Shown here one piece after another: positions 17,383 to 25,680 of a stretch of 64,000 nt of DNA. Origin of the DNA: RYN-230 sp963718305 (lineage in GTDB: Bacteria; Actinomycetota; Actinomycetes; Streptosporangiales; Streptosporangiaceae); the NCBI GenBank assembly GCA_963718305.1, contig CAVQZG010000001.1, positions 682,001-746,000 of the forward strand, read 5' to 3'. The position numbers and the translations under genes were made by a program. Under the pieces are notes generated by a model. The model saw nothing but the letters and a program-made list of their open reading frames with translations, did no database searches and had not been told where the DNA came from. The first letter of the stretch is position 1; each line of letters starts with the position of its first letter.

Positions 17383-18987
17383 ATGGGAGAACACGTGCGG
17401 GGTGCACCGCCAGACAGGGTGGTCGTGGTCGGGGCAGGACCCACCGGCCTGGTCCTGGCGGCCGAATTGGCCCTGGCCGGGGTGTCCTGCCTGGTCCTCG
17501 AGCGGCGCAGCGGGCCGCGCGCGGACTCCCGGGCCATCTGCCTGCACGCGCGGACCATGGAGGTGCTCGACCTGCGCGGCCAGGCGGGCCGGTTCGCCGA
17601 GACCGGGCTGGCCGTCCCGACCTTCCCGCTGGGGCTGAAAGGCGCCGCGATCAACTTTGGCGGCCTGGATTCCGACTTTCCTTACCTGCTGGACATTCCG
17701 CAGAGCCAGATCGAGGCGCTGCTCGCCGCCCGGGCTACCGAACTGGGCGCCGAGATCCGGTGGTCCGCCCAGGTCACCGGCATCGAGCAGGACGCCGATG
17801 AGGTGCGGGTGCTGCTGGCCGACGGCGGCGTTGAGCGGGCCGCCTACGTGGTGGGCTGCGACGGGACACGCAGCTTCACCCGTCAGGCGGCCGGCCTGCC
17901 CTTCCCCGGTGCGCCTAACCCGGGCTCGGTCCTCCTGGCTGACCTGTTCCTCGACGGGCTGCCCATGACCGATGCCTACGGCGACCTGTCCGACCGGGGC
18001 ATGCTGCTGGTCTTCCCATTCCGGGACGGCTCGTGCCGGGTGGTGCTGTACGACTACGCGCGCGCCGACCTGCCGGTGACCGAGCCGGTCACCCTGGAGG
18101 AGGTGCGGGCCAGCCTGGTGCGGATCACCGGCCAGGACTTCGCCCCCCACGATATGACCTGGTCCGGGCGGTACCGCAGCGAAAGCCGCCAGACCCCCGC
18201 CTACCGGAGCGGGCGGATCTTCCTGGCCGGTGACGCCGCGCACACCCACTCGCCCGCGGGCGCGCAGGGGATGAACACGGGCCTGCAGGACGCGGTCAAC
18301 CTGGGCTGGAAACTGGCCGCGGCCGCGGCAGGCTGGGCCCCGGACTGGCTGCTTGACAGCTACCAGGCGGAGCGCCATCCGGTGGGCGCCGCCGTCCTGT
18401 CCCTGGCCGGCCGTCAGTTCCGGCTGAACACGGCCCAGACCGCGCCCCGGCGCGCACTGCGCTGGGCCGTGCAGCGGGTGGTCGCCCCGCTGCCCCCGGT
18501 CCAGGCCCGGCTCGCCCGCGGCTATTCGGGGCTGGCCATCCGGTACCCGCAGACCGCGGCGCCCGGCCGCCCGGCCGCCGCGGGCGCTGCCCACCCGCTG
18601 GCCGGTGCCCGCCTGCCCCGCGGCCACGTGACCGGGCCGGATGGGAGCCCGACCCGGTTGTACGACTTGTTCCATGATGGGCGCTTTGTACTGCTTGAGG
18701 CAGATGATGCTGGGACCGGTGGTGCTGGGGCTGTTGATGCCGAGGCCGGTGGTGCTGGGGCCGGTGGTGCTGAGGGGGCCGGTGGTGCTGAGGGGGTCGG
18801 TGGCGCAGCGCGGCCCGGCTTGCCGGACCAGGTCAGGCAGGTCCGGTACGTGCGGGCCGACGGGACGCGCCTGCCGGCCGCCGCTTTAGTCAGGCCAGAC
18901 GGCTACCTGGCCTGGGCCTCCGACGAGCGGGACGGGCCGGCCCGGGCCGCGGCGGCCCGGGCCGCCGTCCACTGGTGGTGCGGTTGA
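17383..18987 (+). CDS. FAD-dependent aromatic monooxygenase (PheA/TfdB class)
   Basis: This flavoprotein should hydroxylate an aromatic or polyketide substrate with NAD(P)H. It has the GxGxxG motif in VVVVGAGPTGLVLA, the DG motif in VVGCDGTRSFTR and the second FAD motif in FLAGDAAHTHSPAGAQGMN. The thioredoxin-like C-terminal domain is interrupted by a Gly/Ala/Glu repeat of about 35 residues (18700-18810). The ATG at 17383 keeps the Rossmann strand near the N-terminus. GTG 17365, just after GGGAGG, and ATG 17308 are alternatives. It lies divergent to the phosphatase gene. The substrate is not known. Confidence 0.85.
   Translation: MGEHVRGAPPDRVVVVGAGPTGLVLAAELALAGVSCLVLERRSGPRADSRAICLHARTMEVLDLRGQAGRFAETGLAVPTFPLGLKGAAINFGGLDSDFPYLLDIPQSQIEALLAARATELGAEIRWSAQVTGIEQDADEVRVLLADGGVERAAYVVGCDGTRSFTRQAAGLPFPGAPNPGSVLLADLFLDGLPMTDAYGDLSDRGMLLVFPFRDGSCRVVLYDYARADLPVTEPVTLEEVRASLVRITGQDFAPHDMTWSGRYRSESRQTPAYRSGRIFLAGDAAHTHSPAGAQGMNTGLQDAVNLGWKLAAAAAGWAPDWLLDSYQAERHPVGAAVLSLAGRQFRLNTAQTAPRRALRWAVQRVVAPLPPVQARLARGYSGLAIRYPQTAAPGRPAAAGAAHPLAGARLPRGHVTGPDGSPTRLYDLFHDGRFVLLEADDAGTGGAGAVDAEAGGAGAGGAEGAGGAEGVGGAARPGLPDQVRQVRYVRADGTRLPAAALVRPDGYLAWASDERDGPARAAAARAAVHWWCG
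18700..18810 (+). repeat. Gly/Ala/Glu coding repeat in the monooxygenase
   Basis: Imperfect units around GCCGGTGGTGCTGAGGGG code GGAGA/AGGAE peptides. The array lies in the C-terminal domain of the flavoprotein and keeps frame. It uses many GGT and GCT codons, unlike the surrounding gene. Confidence 0.8.
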
Positions 18988-19031
18988 CTGTCCCGGTGAC
19001 CGCGCCGGACCCGTCACCGTGAGGAGAACCT

Positions 19032-20011
19032 ATGCCGCAGCCTCCGAGGATCACCGTGCTCGGCAGCCTGAACATGGACATCTCGGTCACCGTGCCCCGG
19101 CTGGCCGGGCCGGGGGAGACCGTGCTCGGCTCCGCCGCCCGGCTGCAGCCGGGCGGCAAGGGCGCCAACCAGGCCGTGGCCGCGGCCCGGCTGGGCGCCT
19201 CGGTCCGGATGGCCGGATGCTGCGGCGACGATGCGTTCGGCGGCACGCTCCGGTCCGCGCTGGAGGCGGCCGGTGTCGATATCAGCGCGGTCCGCGTGCT
19301 GGCCGGGGTCCCGTCCGGGCTGGCCCTGATCACCGTGGACGCGACCGGCGAGAACTCCATCACGGTCGCCCCCGGGGCCAACGGCCAGGCTGGCCCGGCG
19401 GAGGCCGCCGCGGCGGCCGCGGCGGCCTGTGACGCGCTGGTCCTGTCCGCGGAGATCCCGGTTCCGGTCCTGGCCGCCGCGCTCGACCGGGCGCGGGACG
19501 GGCATGTGCTGACGGTGCTGAACCTCGCGCCAGCCCCGCCGGATGCGTCCGGGCTCCTCGAGGCGGGGGTGGACTGGCTGATCGTCAACGCCCCGGAAGC
19601 CGCTGCGATCCTCGGCCGGCCGGTGCCCGATCCGGCTGCGGCCCAGGCCGCCGCCGCCGACCTGGCCGGGGCGGGCGCGGGCTACGTGGTGATCACCCTG
19701 GGGCCGGACGGGGCGGTGCTGGCCGGCCCAGTGCTGGCCGGCCCAGTGCTGGCCGGCCAGTGCTGGCCGGATCGGGCACCGCGCTGGCCGTGCCCGGGTT
19801 CAGCGTGCGCAGCGTGGACAGCGTCGGGGCGGGAGATGCTTTCGTCGCCGCGCTGGGTGTGGCGCTGGCGTCGGGAGCGACACCACCCGAGGCGGTCCGG
19901 CTCGCCTGCGCGGTCGGCGCCACGGCCGTGACCAGGCCAGGCGCTCAGGAGGGGCTGCCCACCGGGGCCGACGTGCTGGCCGCCACGGGCGTGCGATGGC
20001 CGCTTGGTTGA
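19032..20011 (+). pseudogene. rbsK: Ribokinase, frame broken in a 15-bp repeat
   Basis: A PfkB-family ribokinase would phosphorylate ribose at O5. The first frame has SLNMDI, GGKGANQA, the FGGTLRSALEAAGVD region and VVITLGPDGA. The catalytic anion-hole motif DSVGAGDAFVAAL appears only in another frame from about 19760. The shift falls in a repeat of GTGCTGGCCGGCCCA: copies at 19716 and 19731 are 15 bp, the copy at 19746 is 14 bp. Restoring one base gives a normal protein of about 327 residues. GAGGAG precedes the ATG. As sequenced the product lacks the catalytic Asp. It may be a real mutation, a slippage switch or a sequencing error. Confidence 0.88.
19716..19770 (+). repeat. 15-bp repeat with one 14-bp unit in the ribokinase gene
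   Basis: Units of GTGCTGGCCGGCCCA (peptide VLAGP) start at 19716, 19731 and 19746, with a partial copy at 19760. The third lacks one C, which shifts the frame. Confidence 0.92.
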
Positions 20012-20032
20012 CCAGGTCAGCCAGGAAAAAAC

Positions 20033-20074
20033 AGCGCTGAGGCCCGCGGAGCGAACTCCGCGGGCCTCAGCGCT
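20033..20074 (+). terminator. Perfect 19-bp stem with a CGAA tetraloop
   Basis: The arms at 20033-20051 and 20056-20074 are exact reverse complements around CGAA, and an A-rich run (GGAAAAAAC) precedes the stem. It lies 20 bp after the ribokinase stop. The A-run would serve as a U-tract for the opposite strand, so it may act both ways. Confidence 0.88.
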
Positions 20075-20322
20075 AAGCGCTGGTGTGCGGTCGCCTCTCG
20101 GCGAGTGGCACAACGCGGCTCCAGCCGGACGGTATTCCGCGAAGGCAGATGAGTTGCGGCCCGGGGGACACGAACACACCAGCGATGTCTAAGAACGCAG
20201 CCCCCCAGCCAGCTATTCCACCCCGCCACGGATTTTCTCCCGGCCGATTTCAGGATCCGGGCCCGCCCCTCCCAGCCTCACCACCTCGCCGCTCCGGGGG
20301 AGGGCGCTGGCAGGATGGGCGG
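20075..20322. other. Non-coding spacer after the terminator
   Basis: Nothing recognisable is seen between the strong stem-loop and the isomerase-like gene. An open frame continues upstream of the chosen start but shows no coding signal. A partial echo of the terminator arm (AGCGCT) occurs at 20075-20082. Confidence 0.4.
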
Positions 20323-21021
20323 GTGACCGACCTTGATCATGCTGCCGCGCTGGACGCGCTCGAGACGGGATACCGGAACGTCACTGACGTCGTCGCCGGG
20401 CTTAGCGAGGCCGACCTGATGCGGCCGTCGGGCTGCGCGGGCTGGGCCGTGACCGACGTGCTCTACCACCAGCTGCTCGACGCGCAGCGGGCGCTCGTGG
20501 CGTTCGCGACCCCGGTCACCGAGCCTGCCGACCGGGACGACGTGTCGTACTGGGCCGCGTTCGCGCCGGAGGGCGGTGAGGCCGGGGAGCGGGCCCGGGC
20601 CGGGGCCGCGGCCCACGCCCGGTTCGTCCGGGTGGCCGCCTCCGCCTACTCGCCAGGGAGCCTGGCCCGGGTGTGGTCCGAGACGGCGGCGGCGGTGTGC
20701 CGGGCGGCCCGGGCCTGCCGCGCCCCGGCCGTGGCCACCCAGGGATACGTGCTGCGCCCGGCGGACTTCACCGCCACCCTGGCCGTGGAGACCGCGGTGC
20801 ACTACCTCGACCTCACGGTGAGCCTGCCGTCCGCCCCGCCACCCGGCGCGGCGTCGCTGGTCCTGGTCCGGCGGGTGCTGGAGGGTCTGCTCGGCAGTCC
20901 GCTGCCGGCCAGCTGGGACGACGTCAGCGCGGCGGTCAAGGGCACCGGGCGGGCCGCGCTGACGGACGAGGACCGGGCGCTGCTGGGCCCGCTGGCGGAG
21001 CGGGTCCCGCTGTTCACCTGA
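20323..21021 (+). CDS. Maleylpyruvate isomerase N-terminal-like (DinB fold) protein
   Basis: This 232-residue protein has the layout of the mycothiol-dependent maleylpyruvate isomerase metal-binding domain family (a four-helix DinB-type bundle). Typical features are LSEADLMRPSGCAGWAVTDVLYHQL near the start, with the conserved W and the first metal His, and ETAVHYLDL in the second half, where the HxxxD-like pair falls. The GTG at 20323 gives the expected N-terminus (VTDLDHAAALDAL). Whether it binds mycothiol and what it acts on is not known. Confidence 0.72.
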   Translation: MTDLDHAAALDALETGYRNVTDVVAGLSEADLMRPSGCAGWAVTDVLYHQLLDAQRALVAFATPVTEPADRDDVSYWAAFAPEGGEAGERARAGAAAHARFVRVAASAYSPGSLARVWSETAAAVCRAARACRAPAVATQGYVLRPADFTATLAVETAVHYLDLTVSLPSAPPPGAASLVLVRRVLEGLLGSPLPASWDDVSAAVKGTGRAALTDEDRALLGPLAERVPLFT

Positions 21022-21086
21022 CCCGCGGGGCCGCTCGCAGGTCTAGTGTGTGAAGTCATCAACCGGGTGATGTTGAGGAGTTGCGA

Positions 21087-21329
21087 GTGCCTGGGGACGC
21101 CTCCCTCATCGGCAGTATCGGCGTCCTGTTGATCGCGACGCGCGGGCAGGCGGGGCCGGGTGAGGTACTGCTCAAGATCCGGGGCGGCACGGAGGCCTAC
21201 ATCGCCTGGTCGGTCGAGCCGATCGCCAGGGGCCGGACTGTTCTCGTCATCGAATCACGCGGCCACCGCAACGTCGACGTCAGCGAGTGGACCGACCCTT
21301 TTGACCGGGAAATTGATCAATTGACCTAA
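21087..21329 (+). CDS. Small NfeD-like OB-fold protein
   Basis: The 80-residue product has a short hydrophobic start (SLIGSIGVLLIATRG), then PGEVLLKIRGGTEAYIAW and GRTVLVIESRG, which resembles the C-terminal OB domain of NfeD proteins that partner flotillins and stomatins. GAGGAG at 21075-21080 supports the GTG at 21087 over the TTG at 21081. A flotillin gene lies 4.3 kb downstream on the same strand, in line with that pairing but not adjacent. The family call is moderate because the protein is short. Confidence 0.6.
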   Translation: MPGDASLIGSIGVLLIATRGQAGPGEVLLKIRGGTEAYIAWSVEPIARGRTVLVIESRGHRNVDVSEWTDPFDREIDQLT

Positions 21330-21430
21330 TTGTTCCGGTTCCATGACTGATGCCTGGACCGAGTTCGCCGTGATCCGGGCTATCGGCGCGCCGAGGGGCG
21401 AATCTGGGTAATACTCGCGATACTTTCACT

Positions 21431-22159
21431 GTGAATCGTGGTAGGCAGACCGCGCCGGAGCCGTACTGGCGGCGACGGGTTCTCGTGCTCGCGGGTGTTA
21501 TTGCCGTTATCGGGGTATTGGTGTGGAGTTGCTCACCGCAAGGTCCCGCCCAGAAGCCGCCCCGGCAGGCGTCAGCCGCAGCGACGTCGAGCGTGACTCA
21601 GCCGACTGCGTCCAGCGCCGCACCGACGCCGGTGAGCCCAGCGGCTTCGGCACGACAGACGCCCAAGGCACAACACACCGCGAAGGCACGGCAGACGCCC
21701 AAGCCACGGCAGACGGCGAAGGCCCGGCAGGCCGGGAAAAAGCGCACGGGCATGCGCGCACATTCGGATGGCAGCGACTGCGCGCCCGGCGACGTAGTCA
21801 TCACCCTCCATGGGGCCCAGCAGTCTTACCAGCAGCCGACGAAACCACGATTCACGATCTATGTGGTTAACACCGGCGGGCGGACGTGCACCTTTGATGC
21901 TGGCCCTCGATTCCTCAGGCTGGTAGTCGAGTCCGGCCCGGTGCACGAATGGAGCCCGGCGGACTGCGTGCACCGCTCCAATCTGGACACCATCCGGCTG
22001 GCGCAGGGCGTGCCGTTCACGAAGCGAATTTCCTGGAATCGCATACGTTCCACCCCGGGCTGCTCATCTTCAGGGCAGACCGCGTTGCCGGGGACTTACA
22101 CGGCTACCGTCACCTATGGTGCCGTCCACAGTCAGACGGATGTGTTCCTGCTGCGTTAG
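21431..22159 (+). CDS. Membrane-anchored secreted protein with a Lys/Gln repeat linker
   Basis: The 242-residue protein has one N-terminal membrane segment (about 16-34, RRVLVLAGVIAVIGVLVW). A Pro/Ser/Thr-rich stretch is followed by five 6-residue repeats of the RQTPKA/RQTAKA type (residues 75-104). The C-terminal domain of about 130 residues has four cysteines (SDCAPGD, RTCTFD, ADCVHR, PGCSSSG) and the pattern FTIYVVNTGGRTCTF, resembling secreted immunoglobulin-like DUF4232/BsuPI domains. The basic linker could bind wall polymers. The function is unknown. Confidence 0.7.
   Translation: MNRGRQTAPEPYWRRRVLVLAGVIAVIGVLVWSCSPQGPAQKPPRQASAAATSSVTQPTASSAAPTPVSPAASARQTPKAQHTAKARQTPKPRQTAKARQAGKKRTGMRAHSDGSDCAPGDVVITLHGAQQSYQQPTKPRFTIYVVNTGGRTCTFDAGPRFLRLVVESGPVHEWSPADCVHRSNLDTIRLAQGVPFTKRISWNRIRSTPGCSSSGQTALPGTYTATVTYGAVHSQTDVFLLR
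21653..21742 (+). repeat. Five 18-bp coding repeats (RQTPKA type)
   Basis: Units code RQTPKA, QHTAKA, RQTPKP, RQTAKA and RQAGKK, so both DNA and peptide have a six-codon period. They form a positively charged linker between the membrane anchor and the secreted domain. Confidence 0.85.
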
Positions 22160-22393
22160 CAGGACAATGGGATCCGTGGCCCGATCAGCCTCGCCACAAG
22201 CCAGCCTCGCCACAAAGCTAGCCGCTTCAAGCCAGCCCGGCGACCGCCCTTGATGTGACACTGGAGCACCGCGGGCACGCGCGATGTTCGCCGCACCGCG
22301 TGCGCTGGCCATGATCATTATGCGGCGGGCTGGAGCCGAACCGAGTGTCCGATATCGGCGATCGTCCTGCGCGGCCGCCATCGGGTCAATTCC

Positions 22394-25015
22394 TCAGCAG
22401 CGTGGTGCGGGCCCGCTATAAGTAGTTTTGCTCGGGGTGGCTACGTAATCGTCAGACACCCAGTGATTGTCCTGGAGTCTGTCCCATACCCGGGTCTTCT
22501 TGACCGCCGAGCCTGCCTTTTGGCAAACCACCCAGGCCAGGGCCCCGTCCGGAAGTTGGCCTACGACCCGGTACGACTTACCCGCGCCGGCTCGTTCATT
22601 CACAGTGGGGGAGGCCGTCACCTGGTAGGGATAACTGCAGCGGGGGAGGGGTGCGCTATAGCCAATCCTGGCCGGGGTGCTGACGTAGGAGTCGGTGACG
22701 TAGGTCCCGTCCGTGAGCTTGTCCCACACTCTGGTACCGGCGATCGCAGAGCCGGACGTCTGGCAGACGACCTGCAGCGTGGAACCGGGGCCGTGGACCT
22801 TGGCGATCGCGTGCGACGTGGAGGGGCCGGTGCGTGCGTTGAGCCCGTCCCGGCTGGCGACCTTGTAGCCATAGGCCACGGTGGCAGCAGGCGCGTTGAG
22901 GTTGTCGCGGTCAATGTTCATGGTGGTGCCGCCGTAGGTCTCCTTGCGCGGGCCGCGGTATTGCCTGGCCCGCTGGCGGACGGCCCACTTGCTGCCGGAC
23001 ACGCCCGCCCATCCCGTCAGCGACGGATTCTTGCCCCCGCTGACCCAGAGCGCGTCCGGGCGGGCCACGGACTTCCAGGTGTAGGCACGCGACAGATCCT
23101 GAGCACCGGAGCTGCGATCCACGTACACCCCGGCCACGAAACCGAGCCGGTGCAGCTCCCTGGTCCACGAGGATACAAACGCAAGGACGGCCTTAGTGCA
23201 GGCCGCATTGTGCGTCGAGTAGTTCCCAAGGTAGTCGTAGAAGGCGCTGCCCGGACGCAGGCCGAGGGCTCCGCCCTTCTTGGCTGCCCTATCCGCAGCA
23301 GCCGTGCCCTCGCTCGCCGCTAGGGAATGCCTGATCGTTCGTGGATTGGTCTTGACCGCCCTGCCCTGCCCGTTCTTTTTGAGGCACCGGGGCTGCAAGC
23401 CCACGTAGATGGGGAGCAGCCGCCATTTCTGTGCTGACACTGCGGTGACATAGCTTGCGGTCAGGCGGGGCTGGCCGCAGGCCCGGTTGGCCCCGCCGAT
23501 GTATACGCCGAGGGCACGATACGGCGACTTGTTCCACGCCCTGATTGCTTTCAGCGGCGGTGCGGAACAGGTGTCGAACGCCCGCCCCTTGTACCAGGTC
23601 GCGGTCGCCCCGGCCGGGTAGGTGGCCGACGATGGCGACGGGCTTTCAGACCGCCGGACATCCAGGTAATCCTGGTCGATCTGCATCGTGGTGCCGCCAT
23701 GGGTCTGCGTGACATTGCCGTTGTATTGACGTACCCGGCGGTGATGGGACCATTTGCCATGGCGAAGCACGGGATCGTACGTGTTGGGCTGGCCGTTCCA
23801 CAGCGCATCGAAGATGATGTCAGGCATCGCATACTTGCCGGTTCCGTACTGATGAGCCAGGTCGGTGACTCCGGATGAGGAGCTGCTGTAGACCCCGGAC
23901 GAGTACCCCTGCGCATGCAGCGTGGTGGTCCAGGCCGAGAGGAATTGCAGGACACGCCCCGCCCGCCTGGGCTTATAACCCTCCATGTCGTAGTAGAGCG
24001 TTGTTCCGGGCCCGAGGCCGAGCCGCTTGGCCTGTTGCACCGCATCTGCTGCCGCCCTGGCTCCCTGGCGAGCAGCTGACGCACTCAGTTCACCGAAGGC
24101 AGCCTGCGGTCCGACGTACATCGGAATGAAATGCCAGCCGACCGCAGCCTCGTCCCTGACCCAGGACTGGGTCAGGTTGGGCTGCGCGCACGCTAGATCC
24201 GAGCCGCCGATGTAGATCCCCACGGCCTGGTAGCGCGAATGGCGCCACCAGGCCTGCATCGCGGCTTCGCTGGGCGCAGCGCAGGTGTCGAAGCCGCGCC
24301 CTTGGTAGTTCGTGACGCTCGCTGGTACCTGCGCCCTGGCCGCCCGCTGAGCCTCAAGCGGGTCCTGCCTGGCCCCTGAGGTCCGCGCGGGTGCCGCCGG
24401 GCTGGCCGGGTCGGCGGCTGCCGCGTCGGCCGCGACCGTCACCGGAGGCGGCAGCCCCGCGCTCGCCAGGATCTGGTCGATCTCGGCCGGGTGGGTATCG
24501 AAGGTGGCCGTAACGTGGATCCGCGGCGCGGAGACGGTGATCCGCCTGGTCACTTCGTTCTTGACGGAGGCGGGCGCCGCATGACCCGAGACAGGCTGGA
24601 TGAGCATGGCTTCGGTGGTCCCGACAACCAGGCTGGGACACCCCTGATTACGCGGGGGAGTGCCTACGTAGACCGTGTGGCGGTCGAAACGGACGCAGGT
24701 CCCCCGGTGATGAGTGAGGTTGATCACTGACCAGCCGCGGGGAACCTCGAACGAATACCCGAGATACGTCACCCGCTGGTGCCCAGGATGTGTCACAGCC
24801 GCAGCGGCAACCCCAGAGGCAATTGCCGGCAGCAGCCCCGCAATAACCATCCCCGCGCCTGCAATCGCCATCCCTGCAGCGACGGCGTGCCTCGCTCTCC
24901 GGAGGCTATGCCGCACCGGGACGGGCTCGGCTGGACGCCGGTCCGCCGCGTCCGCCCGCCTGCTAGCTGGGCCTCCAGCTGAGTGGTCCGGGTCGCTCCT
25001 GCGGCCTGAAAACAC
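22394..25015 (-). CDS. Secreted protein with two DUF1906 (glycoside hydrolase-like) domains and SH3 repeats
   Basis: The 873-residue protein has an N-terminal signal/anchor (about 44-73), a lead domain, DUF1906 copy 1 at about 237-453 and copy 2 at about 474-690. Two bacterial SH3-like repeats (about 705-785 and 795-873) likely bind the wall. DUF1906 has a TIM-barrel fold related to GH25-type lysozymes. Copy 1 keeps the acidic pair in YYDMEGY (D343, E345). Copy 2 has FYDYLGNY at this place and lacks the Glu, so it is probably a binding or structural copy. Both copies start alike (GRGFDTC, GRAFDTC) and end alike (GGTTMQIDQD, GGTTMNIDRD). A role in cell-wall handling is inference. Confidence 0.88.
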   Translation of the reverse strand: MFSGRRSDPDHSAGGPASRRADAADRRPAEPVPVRHSLRRARHAVAAGMAIAGAGMVIAGLLPAIASGVAAAAVTHPGHQRVTYLGYSFEVPRGWSVINLTHHRGTCVRFDRHTVYVGTPPRNQGCPSLVVGTTEAMLIQPVSGHAAPASVKNEVTRRITVSAPRIHVTATFDTHPAEIDQILASAGLPPPVTVAADAAAADPASPAAPARTSGARQDPLEAQRAARAQVPASVTNYQGRGFDTCAAPSEAAMQAWWRHSRYQAVGIYIGGSDLACAQPNLTQSWVRDEAAVGWHFIPMYVGPQAAFGELSASAARQGARAAADAVQQAKRLGLGPGTTLYYDMEGYKPRRAGRVLQFLSAWTTTLHAQGYSSGVYSSSSSGVTDLAHQYGTGKYAMPDIIFDALWNGQPNTYDPVLRHGKWSHHRRVRQYNGNVTQTHGGTTMQIDQDYLDVRRSESPSPSSATYPAGATATWYKGRAFDTCSAPPLKAIRAWNKSPYRALGVYIGGANRACGQPRLTASYVTAVSAQKWRLLPIYVGLQPRCLKKNGQGRAVKTNPRTIRHSLAASEGTAAADRAAKKGGALGLRPGSAFYDYLGNYSTHNAACTKAVLAFVSSWTRELHRLGFVAGVYVDRSSGAQDLSRAYTWKSVARPDALWVSGGKNPSLTGWAGVSGSKWAVRQRARQYRGPRKETYGGTTMNIDRDNLNAPAATVAYGYKVASRDGLNARTGPSTSHAIAKVHGPGSTLQVVCQTSGSAIAGTRVWDKLTDGTYVTDSYVSTPARIGYSAPLPRCSYPYQVTASPTVNERAGAGKSYRVVGQLPDGALAWVVCQKAGSAVKKTRVWDRLQDNHWVSDDYVATPSKTTYSGPAPRC

Positions 25016-25680
25016 GTTTACTTCCCCCCGCGTCCGTGATGAGTGGCTTTCTTGCCTGTGGGTCAGCGCCCTGGCCTATATCTGGGGGGACGCGCCGAAC
25101 GGGACCGGCGCTATCCGGAGTGCGTTGCCCGAGTGAGTGTGGCCAATTACCGATGCGGCTGTCGTGATCACGAAGGTGAGCGTAGTTGTCCTGATACATC
25201 CGACACATCACGACACGCGCAGGGCTCTGAGACTCCTTAAATCCGGCCAATTGTCAGCTCGACCGCGCTCTCGGCTGGTCGCGGGCGCCCGGCCAGCCAG
25301 CTGCCCGGGGCTGAATTCAGGCGGGCCCATTGGTCAATTCAAATAAGCCAGCACCGCTCGGTTACTGATAGCGCTCGAACTGGTGCGCTCAGCGATCATG
25401 AGCCGATGGTCCAGCAGGCGACGTCTGAGCCTCGGCGGACCCACCCGAAGCCTTCGAGGCCAGTTCCTGCGCTGGGTCTCAGGGTGGCCGGGAAGCACGG
25501 CATGGTGGCGGCCAAATGCGCGCGCTGTACTGGTCCGGCAGGCGTAGGTTGGTCGGTGTGGAGCGGGGGCGGGATCAGCTGATCCTGAGCTGCGAAGGCC
25601 TCGGTCAAACCGGAAGGTCCGACCCGCTCAACCCCTTCCCTGAACCCTTACCGAACAGTGCTGTCTGAAGGAGTTCGATC
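25016..25680. other. Non-coding region between the divergent DUF1906 and flotillin genes
   Basis: About 665 bp with no convincing frame on either strand. It must hold both promoters. Near the right end AAGGAG (25669-25674) serves the flotillin start. The left half is only moderately GC-rich, as is common for promoters here. No clear -10/-35 pair could be assigned. Confidence 0.45.

Noticed and set aside
20083..20322. Upstream extension of the isomerase-like gene
   Set aside because: The 80 added codons are low-complexity and begin next to a terminator stem. The family start fits the GTG at 20323.
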